A stretch of DNA of 64,000 nucleotides from Planosporangium mesophilum. Lineage in GTDB: Bacteria; Actinomycetota; Actinomycetes; Mycobacteriales; Micromonosporaceae. The DNA lies in NCBI RefSeq assembly GCF_016863255.1, contig NZ_BOON01000032.1, forward strand, positions 106,224 through 170,223. Direction: 5' to 3'. Shown here in pieces: positions 15,976 through 25,467 of the stretch (positions are counted from its first letter, which is position 1; each line of letters begins with the position of its first letter). The notes beneath the pieces were generated by a model, which had not been told where the DNA came from, did not search any database, and saw only the letters and a program-made list of their open reading frames with translations. Position numbers and translations under genes: made by a program.

Positions 15976-17303
15976 CTCAGGCCGGGACGACCGGGGACCG
16001 CCGACTGCCCGCGCTCGTGTCCGAGGTGGACATCGTGCGACCGGTACCGGCGTTCCCCGCCGTCGACCGGGACGGCCGTCGGGTGGAGCGGGTCTGGTTA
16101 CTGGTACGGGTCTTCGACGAGCCGGTCGGCTCGGTGACCGTCGACGTCCCCGATGGGGGCTTGTCCGCCACCGACGTCGCCTCCGCGGTCGACGCCGCCC
16201 ACGGCCCGGCCGTACGGTCCCGGCTGGCCGCGGCCGGCGCGGTGGTCGGACCGGAGCTACCGGTCGAGGGCGTGCCGGTCGCCGGCGCCCCGGCCTTCCT
16301 CGCCCGCCGCGAGGAGGTGCTGCGCACGGCACCACCGATCACCGTCGTGGTGTGTACCCGTGAGCGCCCCGGGCCGCTGGCGCGCTGCCTGGACAGCCTG
16401 CTCGCCCAGGCCTACCCGCGGTTCCGGGTCCTGGTCGTGGACAACGCCCCGGTCACCGACGCGACCGAGCGGGTCGTCAAGGAGGCCTCCAACCGCGGCC
16501 CGGTGGAGTACCTGCGCGCGCCGCTGCCCGGCCTGTCGTACGCCCGGAACGCGGCCGTGACGGCGGCCGGCGGCGAGATCCTCGCCTGGCTCGACGACGA
16601 CGAGGTGGCCGACCGGCACTGGCTGGCCGAGGTGGCCCGCGCGCTCGCCGACCATCCGGGCGCGGACGTGGTGTCGGGCGTGATCGTGCCGGCCGAGCTG
16701 GAGACCCGGGCCCAGATCTGGTTCGAGCAGTTCGGCGGGCACAGCAAGGGTCGCGGCTTCACCCCGGCGGTGTTCTCCCCGGCCACCGCTCACCTGCAGA
16801 GCCCGCTGTACCCGCTGCCGCCGTTCGGTACCGGGGCGAACATGACGTTCCGGCCCGGGGTCATCGAGGGCATCGGCGGGTTCGACGCGGCGCTCGGTGC
16901 CGGTACGCCGGCCATGGGGTCGGAGGACACCCTCGCGTTCACGCGCGTCCTGCTGGGCGGCGGCACGATCGTCTACCAGCCGACCGCGCTGACCTGGCAC
17001 TACCACCGGCGTGACCTGGACGGGCTGCGCCGGCAGATGATCGGGTACGGCGCCGGCCTCACCGCCGCGTACACCAGCCTCATCCTGAGCGATCCGCGGG
17101 TCCTGGTCGGGCTGGCCCGGCTCGTCCCGACCGCGCTGCGTGACCTCACCTCCGATGACAGCCTGCGCTCGGCAGGTCTGGAAGCGGACTTCCCGCGCGA
17201 GCTGATGGGCGCCAACCGGCGCGGCATGCTCACCGGCCCGTTCCGCTACCTCGCCGGTCGGCGGCGCAACCGGCGGCTGCGGGCGGGGTCGGGTGGGACG
17301 TGA
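15972..17303 (+). CDS. GT2-family glycosyltransferase with N-terminal extension
   Basis: 443 residues. The first 115 residues form an extra domain (VSEVDIVRPVPAFPAVDRDGRRVERVWLLVRVFDEPVG) seen in front of some actinobacterial GT2 enzymes. The catalytic GT-A domain follows: ITVVVCTRERPGPLARCLDSLLAQ, VVDNAP, GLSYARNAAVTAAGGEILAWLDDDEVAD, then GTGANMTFRPGVIEGIGGFD and GSEDTLAFTRVLLGGG. The ATG overlaps the preceding stop and the stop overlaps the next GTG, so it sits tightly inside the operon. Acceptor and donor are not readable from sequence. Confidence 0.88.
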   Translation: MTQAGTTGDRRLPALVSEVDIVRPVPAFPAVDRDGRRVERVWLLVRVFDEPVGSVTVDVPDGGLSATDVASAVDAAHGPAVRSRLAAAGAVVGPELPVEGVPVAGAPAFLARREEVLRTAPPITVVVCTRERPGPLARCLDSLLAQAYPRFRVLVVDNAPVTDATERVVKEASNRGPVEYLRAPLPGLSYARNAAVTAAGGEILAWLDDDEVADRHWLAEVARALADHPGADVVSGVIVPAELETRAQIWFEQFGGHSKGRGFTPAVFSPATAHLQSPLYPLPPFGTGANMTFRPGVIEGIGGFDAALGAGTPAMGSEDTLAFTRVLLGGGTIVYQPTALTWHYHRRDLDGLRRQMIGYGAGLTAAYTSLILSDPRVLVGLARLVPTALRDLTSDDSLRSAGLEADFPRELMGANRRGMLTGPFRYLAGRRRNRRLRAGSGGT

Positions 17304-19708
17304 CCGGCCGACAGCCCGACCGGCGCGACCCGTACGCGCCCGCGGATCCGGCCGACGCGGCCGTGTTCCGGGCGATGGGTCCGCCGCGGCAGCCCGGTGT
17401 GCCGCATCAGCCCGGTGTGCCGTATCAGCCCGGTGTGCCGCGGCAGCCGGGTCCGGTACAGCAGCCGGGACCGTCGCCGCGACAAGCTCAGCAGTCCAGA
17501 CGGGACGGTGAGCCGGACCGCGGGCCGGCGCCGCACCCGCGCGATCCGCGAGCACAGCGGGACCCGCGAGCGCAGCGGGATCCGCGGGGGCAGGGCGACC
17601 CGCGGGGGCAGGGCGACCCGCGGGGGCAGGGCGACCCACGAGCCCGACGCGACGCCCCGGCCGCTCCGCCGGACGACGCGACCGCCTTGCTGCCCAGGGT
17701 GCCGAGCCCCAGGGTTCCGCCGCCGCAGCGTCCAAGGGTTCCGCCGCCGAGCGACAGTACGGTCGTCATCCCGAAGGTGCCGGCTGCGCCGCCCGTACCA
17801 CGGCCGATCCCCACGCAGCGCCGACCGCAGCCGCCCGGCGGGCCGGGCCACACGCGGGGCAGAAGGCCCGGCAGCGCGCCGCGCCGCCCACGTGCGGTCC
17901 GGCTCCCGGTCCTCGGCCTCGCCCCCCAGCTGCTGGCGCTGTCGGCGGCCGGGGTGCTGCTCGTGGCCTTCGCGTACGCCGGTGGCCGAACCGGCGCCGC
18001 CTGGGCCAGCACGGCGTACTGGGTCGGCCAGGTGGTCGTCTACACCCCGATCGTGTTCCGGCTGCTGTCGCGCCGGCTGACCGGGGTGACCGAGTCGTTC
18101 CTGCTCGCCATGGGGCTGGCGGTCAACCAGTACATGCTCAAGTGGATGTTCAGTCCGGATCAGTTCCGGTTCCCCGACGAGCTTCAGCACTGGCTGTCGA
18201 CCACGATCGTGCTCGAGACCGGCCGGCTGTTCCAGCCCAACAGCGCGCTGCCGGTCGCGGCGCACTTCCCGGGGCTGGAGGAGATGGGCTCGGCGCTGGT
18301 CTCACTGACCGGCCTGTCGGTGACCGACGCGGGCCTGCTCACGGCCGGCGTACTGCGGCTGGTCTTCGTCGGCGCGCTGTTCATGATGGTCCGCCGCGCC
18401 GGGGGCTCCCCGTCGTTGGCCGGCGCCACCTGCGCCATCTACGCGACGGCCCTGCACTACCTGTTCTTCAACGCCATGTACATCTACCAGACGGCGGCCC
18501 TGCCGTTCCTGATGCTGGCGATCTGGGCGACCCGGTCCTGGCGGTCCAGAGAGCCCGGGTACGTGCCGTACGCGGTGGTCGGCGTCGCGTCGGTGGCGGT
18601 GGTCGCCGTCTCCCACCACATCACGGCGATGGCGATGGTCGGCACGCTCGGCCTGCTGGCCCTCTGTGACCTGGTCTTCCCGGCGACCCACAAGCGGCGC
18701 AGCGCGCTCGCCCTCGCCGTCACGGCGGTCGTGGTCGTCGTGGCGTGGGTTCTGCTCGTCGCCAACGAGATCATCGACTATCTCGGCGCGCCGCTGCAGT
18801 CGATGCTGGCGTCGCTGACGCAGATCTTCGCGGGCGGCGGATCGAAGGTGTCCGTCGCGCCGGGCAACCCGCTGTGGCAGCTCGGTATCCAGGCGGCGGC
18901 CCTGCTCAGCCTGCTTGTCCTGCTCGCGCGCGCCAGCTGGGTCGCGCTCCGCAAGCGTGAGCGCGACGCCTGGCAGTGGGCCGTCCTGGTCGGCTCGGTC
19001 GCGTTCTTCGCCACCAGCGGACTGCGGTTCGTGGGCGCGCAGGGCCCGGAGCTGGCCGGACGCGCGTCCACCTTCACCTACGTACCCATGTCGATGCTGG
19101 CCGCCGCGACCATCGTGGACTGGCGACGGGGGCTGCGCCCGCACACCTGGCCCGGTCCGCTGGGCCGGCTGACGGTGAACGCGCGATGGGCCCGGCCGGC
19201 GCCGCTGGGCGCGGCGATGGCCACGCTGCTGATGCTGGCCGCGCGGGCCGGCGGCTGGCCCCCGTACTGGGAGCACCTGCCGGGCAAGTACCTGGTGTCC
19301 GGGTTCGAGCGCTCGGTCGTCGGGGAGAACGTGACCGCCGCCTGGTGGACGGGGGAGGCGCTGGGGTGGCGCAACCGGTTCGCGGCCGACCTGAGCGGGG
19401 CGACGCTGGTCTCCACCTACGGCCGTCAGGACCCGGTCGGTGAGGCGGCGGACCTGTACTACGATCCCGTCTGGGGCCTGCGGGACCAGCAGATCCTCCA
19501 GTCGCTGCAGATCGACTACCTGTGGGTCGACGTGCGGATGTCGCAGCAGCTTCCCGCGTCCGGGGTCTACTTCGTCGTCGACCCGAAGGCTCAGCGGCAC
19601 GTGACCCCGGTGCCACTGGAGAACCTGGTCAAGTTCGACCACATCCCGGGGGTCAACCTCGTCTACGACAGCGGGAACATCCGGATCTACGACGTGAGGG
19701 GCGCATGA
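17300..19708 (+). CDS. Large polytopic membrane protein, GT-C-like, with repetitive Pro-rich cytoplasmic N-terminus
   Basis: 802 residues. Residues 1-205 are disordered and repetitive: QPGVP units (about 31-52) and DPRAQR/DPRGQG hexapeptides (about 80-115), then proline-rich stretches. From about 210 there are some 10-12 membrane segments. After the second or third comes FRFPDELQHW, an acidic motif like the metal-binding loop of GT-C glycosyltransferases, then HFPGLEEMGSALVSLTG. The C-terminal soluble part (from about 650; GWRNRFAADLSGATLVSTYGRQDP, IDYLWVDVRMSQQ) probably faces outside. It may polymerise or transfer lipid-linked sugars. The GTG start overlaps the preceding stop. Confidence 0.75.
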   Translation: MTGRQPDRRDPYAPADPADAAVFRAMGPPRQPGVPHQPGVPYQPGVPRQPGPVQQPGPSPRQAQQSRRDGEPDRGPAPHPRDPRAQRDPRAQRDPRGQGDPRGQGDPRGQGDPRARRDAPAAPPDDATALLPRVPSPRVPPPQRPRVPPPSDSTVVIPKVPAAPPVPRPIPTQRRPQPPGGPGHTRGRRPGSAPRRPRAVRLPVLGLAPQLLALSAAGVLLVAFAYAGGRTGAAWASTAYWVGQVVVYTPIVFRLLSRRLTGVTESFLLAMGLAVNQYMLKWMFSPDQFRFPDELQHWLSTTIVLETGRLFQPNSALPVAAHFPGLEEMGSALVSLTGLSVTDAGLLTAGVLRLVFVGALFMMVRRAGGSPSLAGATCAIYATALHYLFFNAMYIYQTAALPFLMLAIWATRSWRSREPGYVPYAVVGVASVAVVAVSHHITAMAMVGTLGLLALCDLVFPATHKRRSALALAVTAVVVVVAWVLLVANEIIDYLGAPLQSMLASLTQIFAGGGSKVSVAPGNPLWQLGIQAAALLSLLVLLARASWVALRKRERDAWQWAVLVGSVAFFATSGLRFVGAQGPELAGRASTFTYVPMSMLAAATIVDWRRGLRPHTWPGPLGRLTVNARWARPAPLGAAMATLLMLAARAGGWPPYWEHLPGKYLVSGFERSVVGENVTAAWWTGEALGWRNRFAADLSGATLVSTYGRQDPVGEAADLYYDPVWGLRDQQILQSLQIDYLWVDVRMSQQLPASGVYFVVDPKAQRHVTPVPLENLVKFDHIPGVNLVYDSGNIRIYDVRGA

Positions 19709-20529
19709 GACCGGCCGCTCTCCACCGCGACGCCGTGCCCGTCCTGGCCGCCGTCCTCGCGGTGGTCGCGGCGGCGGCGCAGTGGGTGCCCCTGCCGGCC
19801 GTGCGGGTACCCACCGGGCTGCTGCTCGTCTTCGTGCTCCCCGGGCTGGCCCTGGCCGCGGCGCTGTTCCCGGGCCGGGTGCTGTCGATCGTGGAACGCC
19901 TGGTGCTTCCGCCCGCCCTCAGCCTCGCCGTGCTCGTCCTCGGCGGGCTGGGCATGTTCGCGGCCGGCATCCCGCTGGGCCGCGCGTCCTGGACCGCGCT
20001 CACCACGTCGGTCACGGTCGCGGCCGCCGTCGTGGCCCGGCTGCGCCGGGACACGGCCGGCACCGGATCGGCCGCCGAGACCGCGATGTTCGGCCGGGTG
20101 CTGGCCGTCGACCGGGAGAAGATGACCGTCGGCGCGGCGGTCTGGCGGTTGGCGCCGCTGGCGCTGGCGGTACTGCTCATCGCCGGCGCCGGGGTGCTCG
20201 CGATGCGCAGCGCCGGGACCGGCGGCGAGCCGTTCACCGGATTGTCGCTGGTACCGTCCCCGGCCCCGGACGGACAGCAGCAGGCGCCCCCGCAGACCCC
20301 GCGGACGGTGCAGGTGGCGATCCGGTGCGAGGAGGGCGAGGCCACCCGGTACTCCCTGCGGATCGCCGACCCCAACGGGTTCGAGCGCACCTTCGACGTC
20401 GCGCTGGAGCCCGGCGGCAGATGGTCGCAGACGCTGGAGGTACCGGCGAGCGGCACGGTGACCGCCGACCTGTTCAAGAACGGCGGGCAGGCGCCGTACC
20501 GCAGTGCGCACCTGGCCGGTGTCCGATGA
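19705..20529 (+). CDS. DUF1616-like membrane protein
   Basis: 274 residues. The N-terminal half has about four hydrophobic helices, with the PTGLLLVFVLPGLALAAALFPGR stretch that resembles the DUF1616 family. A fifth helix near 155-175 is followed by an extracytoplasmic tail with a beta-rich domain (RTVQVAIRCEEGEATRYSLRIADPNGFERTFDVALEPGG). Its function is unknown; conservation of gene order with the GT-C-like gene before it and the flippase after it suggests a part in assembly or export of the polymer. Both ends overlap neighbours by four bases (ATGA). Confidence 0.7.
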   Translation: MRPAALHRDAVPVLAAVLAVVAAAAQWVPLPAVRVPTGLLLVFVLPGLALAAALFPGRVLSIVERLVLPPALSLAVLVLGGLGMFAAGIPLGRASWTALTTSVTVAAAVVARLRRDTAGTGSAAETAMFGRVLAVDREKMTVGAAVWRLAPLALAVLLIAGAGVLAMRSAGTGGEPFTGLSLVPSPAPDGQQQAPPQTPRTVQVAIRCEEGEATRYSLRIADPNGFERTFDVALEPGGRWSQTLEVPASGTVTADLFKNGGQAPYRSAHLAGVR

Positions 20530-22082
20530 CGTTCTACCAGAGCGGCAGCGCCACCGGCGGCGAGGATCCGCTGCTCCAGGCGCTGCGCTGGCGCACCGTG
20601 TACGAGAGCCAGAACGCCGCCACCCCGCGCAACCGGCTCAAGCGGGCGGTGCGCCGCAACGGTGACCTGCTCAGCAACTCCGGCTCGCTGATGGCGACCA
20701 GCGTGCTCACCTCGGCGGTAGGCTTCGCGTACTGGTGGGTGGCGGCGCGCGAGTTCCCGGCGAGCGCGGTCGGCTCGGTCTCGGCCGCCGTCTCGGCGAT
20801 GACGCTGGTCGGGGTCCTGGGCATGTTCGGGATGGGCACCCTGCTGCTGGCCGAACTGCCCCGGATGGCAGAGCGGCGGTGGAACCTCATCACGACCTGC
20901 CTGCTGGTCTCCGGTACGGTCGCCGCGGTCGGCGGCGTGGTCTACGAGGGACTGGCCTACTTCCTCAACTCGGGGCTGCGCGAGTCCCTGGGCTCACCCC
21001 TGACGGCGGTCCTGCTGCTCATCGGCATGTCGGTCAACGCCGCGACGCTGGTCCTCGACGAGGGCCTCGTCGGCCTGCTCAGGGGGCGGTTGCAGCTCAT
21101 CCGCAACGCGTACTTCGCGGTCGGCAAACTGGTCCTGCTCGGTGTCCTCGCGCTGCTCCCGATCACGGTGACCGGCACCGACATCCTGTTCACCTGGGTC
21201 GCCGGCATTTTCCTGTCGGTGGGGCTACTCGCGCTGCACCGGCGGAGCCGCATCGGGGCCGTGGCGGTGCGGCCGGACCTGTCGATGCTGCGCGGCCTGG
21301 GGCGCCATGCCCTCGACCACAACCTGCTCAACCTGGCGCTGTTCCTGCCGCGCACCATGCTGCCCCTGGTGGTCACCGCGGTGCTGTCCACCAGGGCCAC
21401 CGCCGCCTTCTACACCGCCTGGATGGTGATCTCGGTACTGGCGATGATCCCCGGCAACGTCGCCACCACGCTGCTGGCGGTCGCCAGCGGGGACGGCGCG
21501 GCGCTGCGCTCGAAGGTGCGGATGGCGCTGCTGGTCTCGATGGGCATCGGCCTGCCGGTCTCCACGCTGGTCGCCGTGCTGGCGCACCCCATCATGGCGA
21601 CGTTCGGCGACAGCTACGCCGCGGCGGCGGCCGGCGCGCTCTCCATCCTCGCGCTGACGTTCGGGGCGACCGTCATCCGGCAGCTCTTCGTCGCGCTGTC
21701 GCGGTTGCAGGGGCGTACCCGCCGGGCCAGCATGTACGCGCTGCTCGCCGGGGTCGGGGAGATCCTCGCCGCCTGGTACGGCGCCGCGCACGGCGGGCTG
21801 ACCAGCCTCGCGATGTGGCTCGCCGGAGTGTTCGTGCTCCAAGGGGTGTTCATGGCGCCGGCGGTGCTGCGGGTGGCGCTCGGCAAGCCGGTGCGGACCC
21901 CGGCGGCGGAGCCGTCCCAGCCCGAAGCCACCCGGCCCGAAGCTGCTCAGCCCGCACCGGCTCAGCCCGCACCGGCCCAGCCCGCACCGTCGGCTTCGAC
22001 CCCGCGGCCCGCCCACGCAGACGCGCCGACCGTGCAGTTCCGGCTCGACGACGGGTACACCTGGTCGGGGGAGGCGAGGTGA
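20526..22082 (+). CDS. Polysaccharide flippase (Wzx/MOP-like)
   Basis: 518 residues, 12-14 predicted membrane helices starting near residue 50 (NSGSLMATSVLTSAVGFAYWWVAAREF). The pattern, including AVGSVSAAVSAMTLVGVLGMFGMGTLL and SMYALLAGVGEILAAWYGA, fits oligosaccharide flippases that turn lipid-linked units to the outer face of the membrane. The C-terminus is a low-complexity tail with PAPAQ repeats (about 475-495) and ends in a short polar stretch (VQFRLDDGYTWSGEAR). Coupled to both neighbours by ATGA/GTGA overlaps. Confidence 0.82.
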   Translation: MTFYQSGSATGGEDPLLQALRWRTVYESQNAATPRNRLKRAVRRNGDLLSNSGSLMATSVLTSAVGFAYWWVAAREFPASAVGSVSAAVSAMTLVGVLGMFGMGTLLLAELPRMAERRWNLITTCLLVSGTVAAVGGVVYEGLAYFLNSGLRESLGSPLTAVLLLIGMSVNAATLVLDEGLVGLLRGRLQLIRNAYFAVGKLVLLGVLALLPITVTGTDILFTWVAGIFLSVGLLALHRRSRIGAVAVRPDLSMLRGLGRHALDHNLLNLALFLPRTMLPLVVTAVLSTRATAAFYTAWMVISVLAMIPGNVATTLLAVASGDGAALRSKVRMALLVSMGIGLPVSTLVAVLAHPIMATFGDSYAAAAAGALSILALTFGATVIRQLFVALSRLQGRTRRASMYALLAGVGEILAAWYGAAHGGLTSLAMWLAGVFVLQGVFMAPAVLRVALGKPVRTPAAEPSQPEATRPEAAQPAPAQPAPAQPAPSASTPRPAHADAPTVQFRLDDGYTWSGEAR

Positions 22083-23017
22083 GCCCGCCACTGCCGTCGG
22101 TGTCGGTCGTCATCCCGACCTACCGCCGGGTGGCCGGCCTGGCGGGCGTCGTGGCGGCGATCGGCGCCGACCGGCACGTGTCCGAGATCGTCGTCGTGGA
22201 CGGCTGCCGTGACGGCTCGTACGAGCTGCTGAAGGAGCTGGCCGAGACCGACCCGCGGGTGCGCCCGGTGTGGCAGGAGAACTGCGGTGACGCGGCGGCC
22301 CGGCAGACCGGCGTCGAGTACGCCTCCGAAGAGGTCGTGCTGTTCCTCGACGACGACGTCCTGGCCGGACCGGGGCTGGCCGAGGCGCACGCGCGGGTAC
22401 ACGCCGGCCGCGACGGCCTCGTGCTCGTCGGGTACATGCCGGTGGACCGGCCGGCGGTGCGCCGGGCCGGCGACTTCAGCACCCTGCTGTACGCCGACGA
22501 GTACGAGCGGATGTGCGCCCGGTACGAGCGGGACCCGTCGTCGATCCTGTCCCAGCTGTGGATGGGCAACCTGTCGCTGCGCCGGAGCGACGCGCTGCGG
22601 ATCGGGTTCGTCGGCCCGCGCCTGCTGCGCTACCACGGCGACCAGGAGTTCGGCCTGCGCTGCCGGCGGGCCGGTCTGGTGGGGCGGTTCGACCGGGCCC
22701 TGCTGGCGATCCACGCGCACCGCCGGGACCTGGAGACCTTCGCCGGCCAGGCGTGGCTGCGCGGGGCGGATCGGCGCGACCTGCTCGAGGCCTTCCCGGA
22801 CCTGCTCTCGCCCGCGGAGCTGTTCGACCCGCTGCCGCCAGTGGCGAGGGCAGCCGTCGGGCTCGCGTCGGCGCCGCTGCTGCACCGGCTGGCGGTACCG
22901 GTGCTGCGCGGGGCCGTCGCCGGGGCCGGCCGGGTACGCGCGTGGTCCGCGGAGACCGCGCTGGCGCGGCTGCTGCGCCAGGTCGAGCTGCGCCGCGGGT
23001 ACCACGGCCGACGGTAG
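22079..23017 (+). CDS. GT2-family glycosyltransferase, last gene of the operon
   Basis: 312 residues from a GTG overlapping the flippase stop. GT-A domain: VSVVIPTYRRVAGLAGVVAAIGADR, VVVDGCRDGSYELL, GDAAARQTGVEYASEEVVLFLDDDVLAGPGL with DDD metal ligands, then WMGNLSLRRSDALRIGF and GDQEFGLRCRRAGL. The last 70 residues form an amphipathic or weakly hydrophobic tail. It is the fourth GT2 enzyme of the set, so the repeat unit may contain several different sugars. It ends 6 bases before the convergent gene at 23024. Confidence 0.88.
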   Translation: MSPPLPSVSVVIPTYRRVAGLAGVVAAIGADRHVSEIVVVDGCRDGSYELLKELAETDPRVRPVWQENCGDAAARQTGVEYASEEVVLFLDDDVLAGPGLAEAHARVHAGRDGLVLVGYMPVDRPAVRRAGDFSTLLYADEYERMCARYERDPSSILSQLWMGNLSLRRSDALRIGFVGPRLLRYHGDQEFGLRCRRAGLVGRFDRALLAIHAHRRDLETFAGQAWLRGADRRDLLEAFPDLLSPAELFDPLPPVARAAVGLASAPLLHRLAVPVLRGAVAGAGRVRAWSAETALARLLRQVELRRGYHGRR

Positions 23018-23023
23018 AGCGGT

Positions 23024-24331
23024 TCAGGCCGGGGTGTTGATCAACCCGACCGGGTCCTCACAGATCAGGTCGATGGCGCGCCGCACCGGGGCCGGGTCGA
23101 AGACGGCACGGTCGAAGCTGACGTTCATGTAGAGCGCGCCACCCAGCTCCGAGAAGGACATGGTGAGCGCCTCCGGGCCGCCCGTCGTCGGTACGCTCAT
23201 GTTCCGCCACTCCTCGGGCGGGCCGGCCCAGGGCAGGTCGACGTACTCGCTGATCCGGCCGATGTGGGTCAGGGTGAGCTCCGGGCGCGGGTCCGCGGCT
23301 ACCGGCCGCAGCGCCGGGGGCTCGTGGCGGGTCCGGGACAGCGCGAGGCGGGCGGTGCGCAGCGCGAGCATCGCCAGCGGCCGGCCGCTGGCGAACTCCT
23401 CGGCGAGGGACTCGTGGACGGCGCGCGGATCGGTGAGGTCGGCCGGCAACAGGTACTGGCCCCACGCGAAATTGCCGTCCACTGTAGAGCCAGCCGGAAG
23501 GTAGCGGCGCGCGTCGAAGAGGACGACCAGGCCCGGCCACTTCGGGGTCAGGCCGCAGTGGATCAGCGCGGCCGAGGCGCCGGCGAACAGCACGGCCGCC
23601 GCGGAGACTCCCGGTGCGTGGCGGTCGCGCCAGGTCCGTGCCCGCGCCGGTGCGGTGGCGGACCGGGCGGTGCCGTACGCGATGTCGGGCCGCCACGGCG
23701 CCGGGGCCTCGGTGCCGGCGTCCGCGTCGGCGGGCGACGCCGGCGGGCGAAGGATCTTCGCGGCGCTCAGCAGCCGTGAGGGGTTGCGGCCGAAGTGGTG
23801 CAGCGCCGCGCGTACCACCGGCAGCCGGACCGGCGTCGGGAACGGTAGGCGGGGGGCCCGGCCCCGTGCCGCGGCGCGCATCAGCTCCGGGAAGAGGGTG
23901 TTGACGATCCGCCCGTCGCCGAGGGCGTGCGACATCTTCGCGCCGACGTAGCCGCCGCCGACGGCGAGCAGCAGCGGGCGGTCGCCCAACGGCTCGTCGA
24001 CGAGCCAGCGGGTCACCGCGTCGGCCGGGTGGACGGTACCCGTACCGTCGACCCGTACCGCCAGGCTCCGGCTGAACGCGGCGAAGCCGGAGCGCGACAG
24101 CGGTATCCAGCGGGCCGCCTCGCGGTCCATCCGGCACACTGCCTGGTGGGTCGGGTGCGCCTCGTGCAGGCGTACCAGTGCCGCCCGGAGCCCCTCGGCG
24201 GTGACGCCGTGCAGGGGCCCGATCGTGCGCAGGTTGTCGACCGACAGCCAGCCGCGGTCCCGCGCGGACATCCGCCGGGCCGCCGCGGGTGGCGCGGTGC
24301 CGGCGGCGCGACCGGGCCGGACGGAGGTCAT
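23024..24331 (-). CDS. HxxxDG acyltransferase / condensation-domain-like protein
   Basis: 435 residues. The motif MSHALGDGR (near residue 128) matches the HxxxDG active-site signature of the CoA-dependent acyltransferase fold shared by NRPS condensation domains, PapA and WS/DGAT enzymes. The C-terminal GRISEYVDLPWAGPPEEW and MSFSELGGALYMNVSFDRAVF resemble the second half of that fold. No carrier protein or NRPS lies nearby. Placed after a deacetylase and a glycoside hydrolase and facing the polysaccharide operon, it may acylate a sugar or lipid intermediate; that is inference. The ATG overlaps the stop of the GH26-like gene (ATGA). Confidence 0.7.
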   Translation of the reverse strand: MTSVRPGRAAGTAPPAAARRMSARDRGWLSVDNLRTIGPLHGVTAEGLRAALVRLHEAHPTHQAVCRMDREAARWIPLSRSGFAAFSRSLAVRVDGTGTVHPADAVTRWLVDEPLGDRPLLLAVGGGYVGAKMSHALGDGRIVNTLFPELMRAAARGRAPRLPFPTPVRLPVVRAALHHFGRNPSRLLSAAKILRPPASPADADAGTEAPAPWRPDIAYGTARSATAPARARTWRDRHAPGVSAAAVLFAGASAALIHCGLTPKWPGLVVLFDARRYLPAGSTVDGNFAWGQYLLPADLTDPRAVHESLAEEFASGRPLAMLALRTARLALSRTRHEPPALRPVAADPRPELTLTHIGRISEYVDLPWAGPPEEWRNMSVPTTGGPEALTMSFSELGGALYMNVSFDRAVFDPAPVRRAIDLICEDPVGLINTPA

Positions 24332-25467
24332 CCGGCGAACCTGGGGTCGTGGGCCAGCTTCCGGTACGCCGCCAGCGACGCGGGCGTGCTGTCGATGCGC
24401 CAGTCCTTGCCGTTGCCGTGGTCGTTGTCGGTGTCGAACCAGACCAGCGCGCCGATCGCCGGGCGCGCGACGATGTAGGCGGCGAGTTGGTCGATCCAGT
24501 CGGCCTTCACCGTGCCGCCCTTCTCCAGCGCGCCGGTCTCCGCGATCATGATCGGCTTGCGCCCGGCGTAGTTGCGCACGACCGGACCGAACAGGTAATC
24601 GGGCGTCTCCCGGCTGGCGAAGTACCCGGAGACGGCCACCCAGTCGACGTACGCGTCGCCGGGGTAGTACCGGGTCATGTCGTTCCAGGACTGATCGGGT
24701 ACGGAGTAGCAGTTGGGGCCCCACACCCAGGCGACGTTGGTGGCGCGGCGGGCGGTGAAGATGTCGTGGATGCGCCGCCACGCCGTGACGAAACCGCTGG
24801 CGTCGTTGCCGTTCCTGGCCCCACCCCAGGTGTACCAGTTGCCGTTCATCTCCCACGCCCAGCGCAGGAAGACCGGGTGGCCGTAGGCGGCCAGCGCGTC
24901 GGCGGCGCTGGCGATCAGCGCGTCCTGCGACCCGTTGTTGATCGTGTTGTACGGCACGCCGTCCCACGAGACCAGGAGGATGGCGTTCTCGGGCAGGTCC
25001 GGCATCGTCCGGGGCAGCGGGTCCTTCCAGGCGTAGTACCGGTGCACGATGCGCGGGTCGCGGCCGAGCTGCTCGCGCCGCAGCGCCGTGCTCTGCTTCT
25101 GGTCCATGCCGGCGATGTCCAGATAGGACCCCACCATCACCTTGCCCGGTACCGGTTGCGGCGCCCGCACATTCGCCGTGCCGCGACCCGGCGTGGGCGT
25201 CGCCACCCGTGCCGGCTGCGACGACCCTGGCGGCTCGGTCCAGGCCGCGCCGGGCCCGGCCGGCCGGGCACAACCGGCGAGCGCCACGACGGCGAGGCCG
25301 ACCGCGACCAGGGAACGCAGCGGCGAGCGGCGGGGCGCCGTCCGCTTGCGCAGTGCCGTCCGCTTGTGCAGTGCCGTCCGCTTGCCCAGTGCCGCCCGCC
25401 GGCGCGGCCGGCCGGATCGCGGGCCTGTCGGATCTGCGGTCACGGGTACCCTGCCTTCACGGGTCAT
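24328..25467 (-). CDS. GH26-like glycoside hydrolase lipoprotein
   Basis: 379 residues. An unusually long basic N-region with KRTALHKRTALRKRTAP repeats precedes a signal segment and lipobox (VVALAGC, near residue 64), so the enzyme is anchored outside the membrane. The catalytic domain (about 105-379) has FLRWAWEMNGNWYTWGG, with E as likely acid/base, and PIMIAETGALEKGG, with E as nucleophile. This is the arrangement of GH26 and related mannanases/glucanases. It may trim or process the exopolysaccharide. The ATG at 25467 overlaps the deacetylase stop; the open frame upstream is spurious. Confidence 0.82.
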   Translation of the reverse strand: MTREGRVPVTADPTGPRSGRPRRRAALGKRTALHKRTALRKRTAPRRSPLRSLVAVGLAVVALAGCARPAGPGAAWTEPPGSSQPARVATPTPGRGTANVRAPQPVPGKVMVGSYLDIAGMDQKQSTALRREQLGRDPRIVHRYYAWKDPLPRTMPDLPENAILLVSWDGVPYNTINNGSQDALIASAADALAAYGHPVFLRWAWEMNGNWYTWGGARNGNDASGFVTAWRRIHDIFTARRATNVAWVWGPNCYSVPDQSWNDMTRYYPGDAYVDWVAVSGYFASRETPDYLFGPVVRNYAGRKPIMIAETGALEKGGTVKADWIDQLAAYIVARPAIGALVWFDTDNDHGNGKDWRIDSTPASLAAYRKLAHDPRFAG

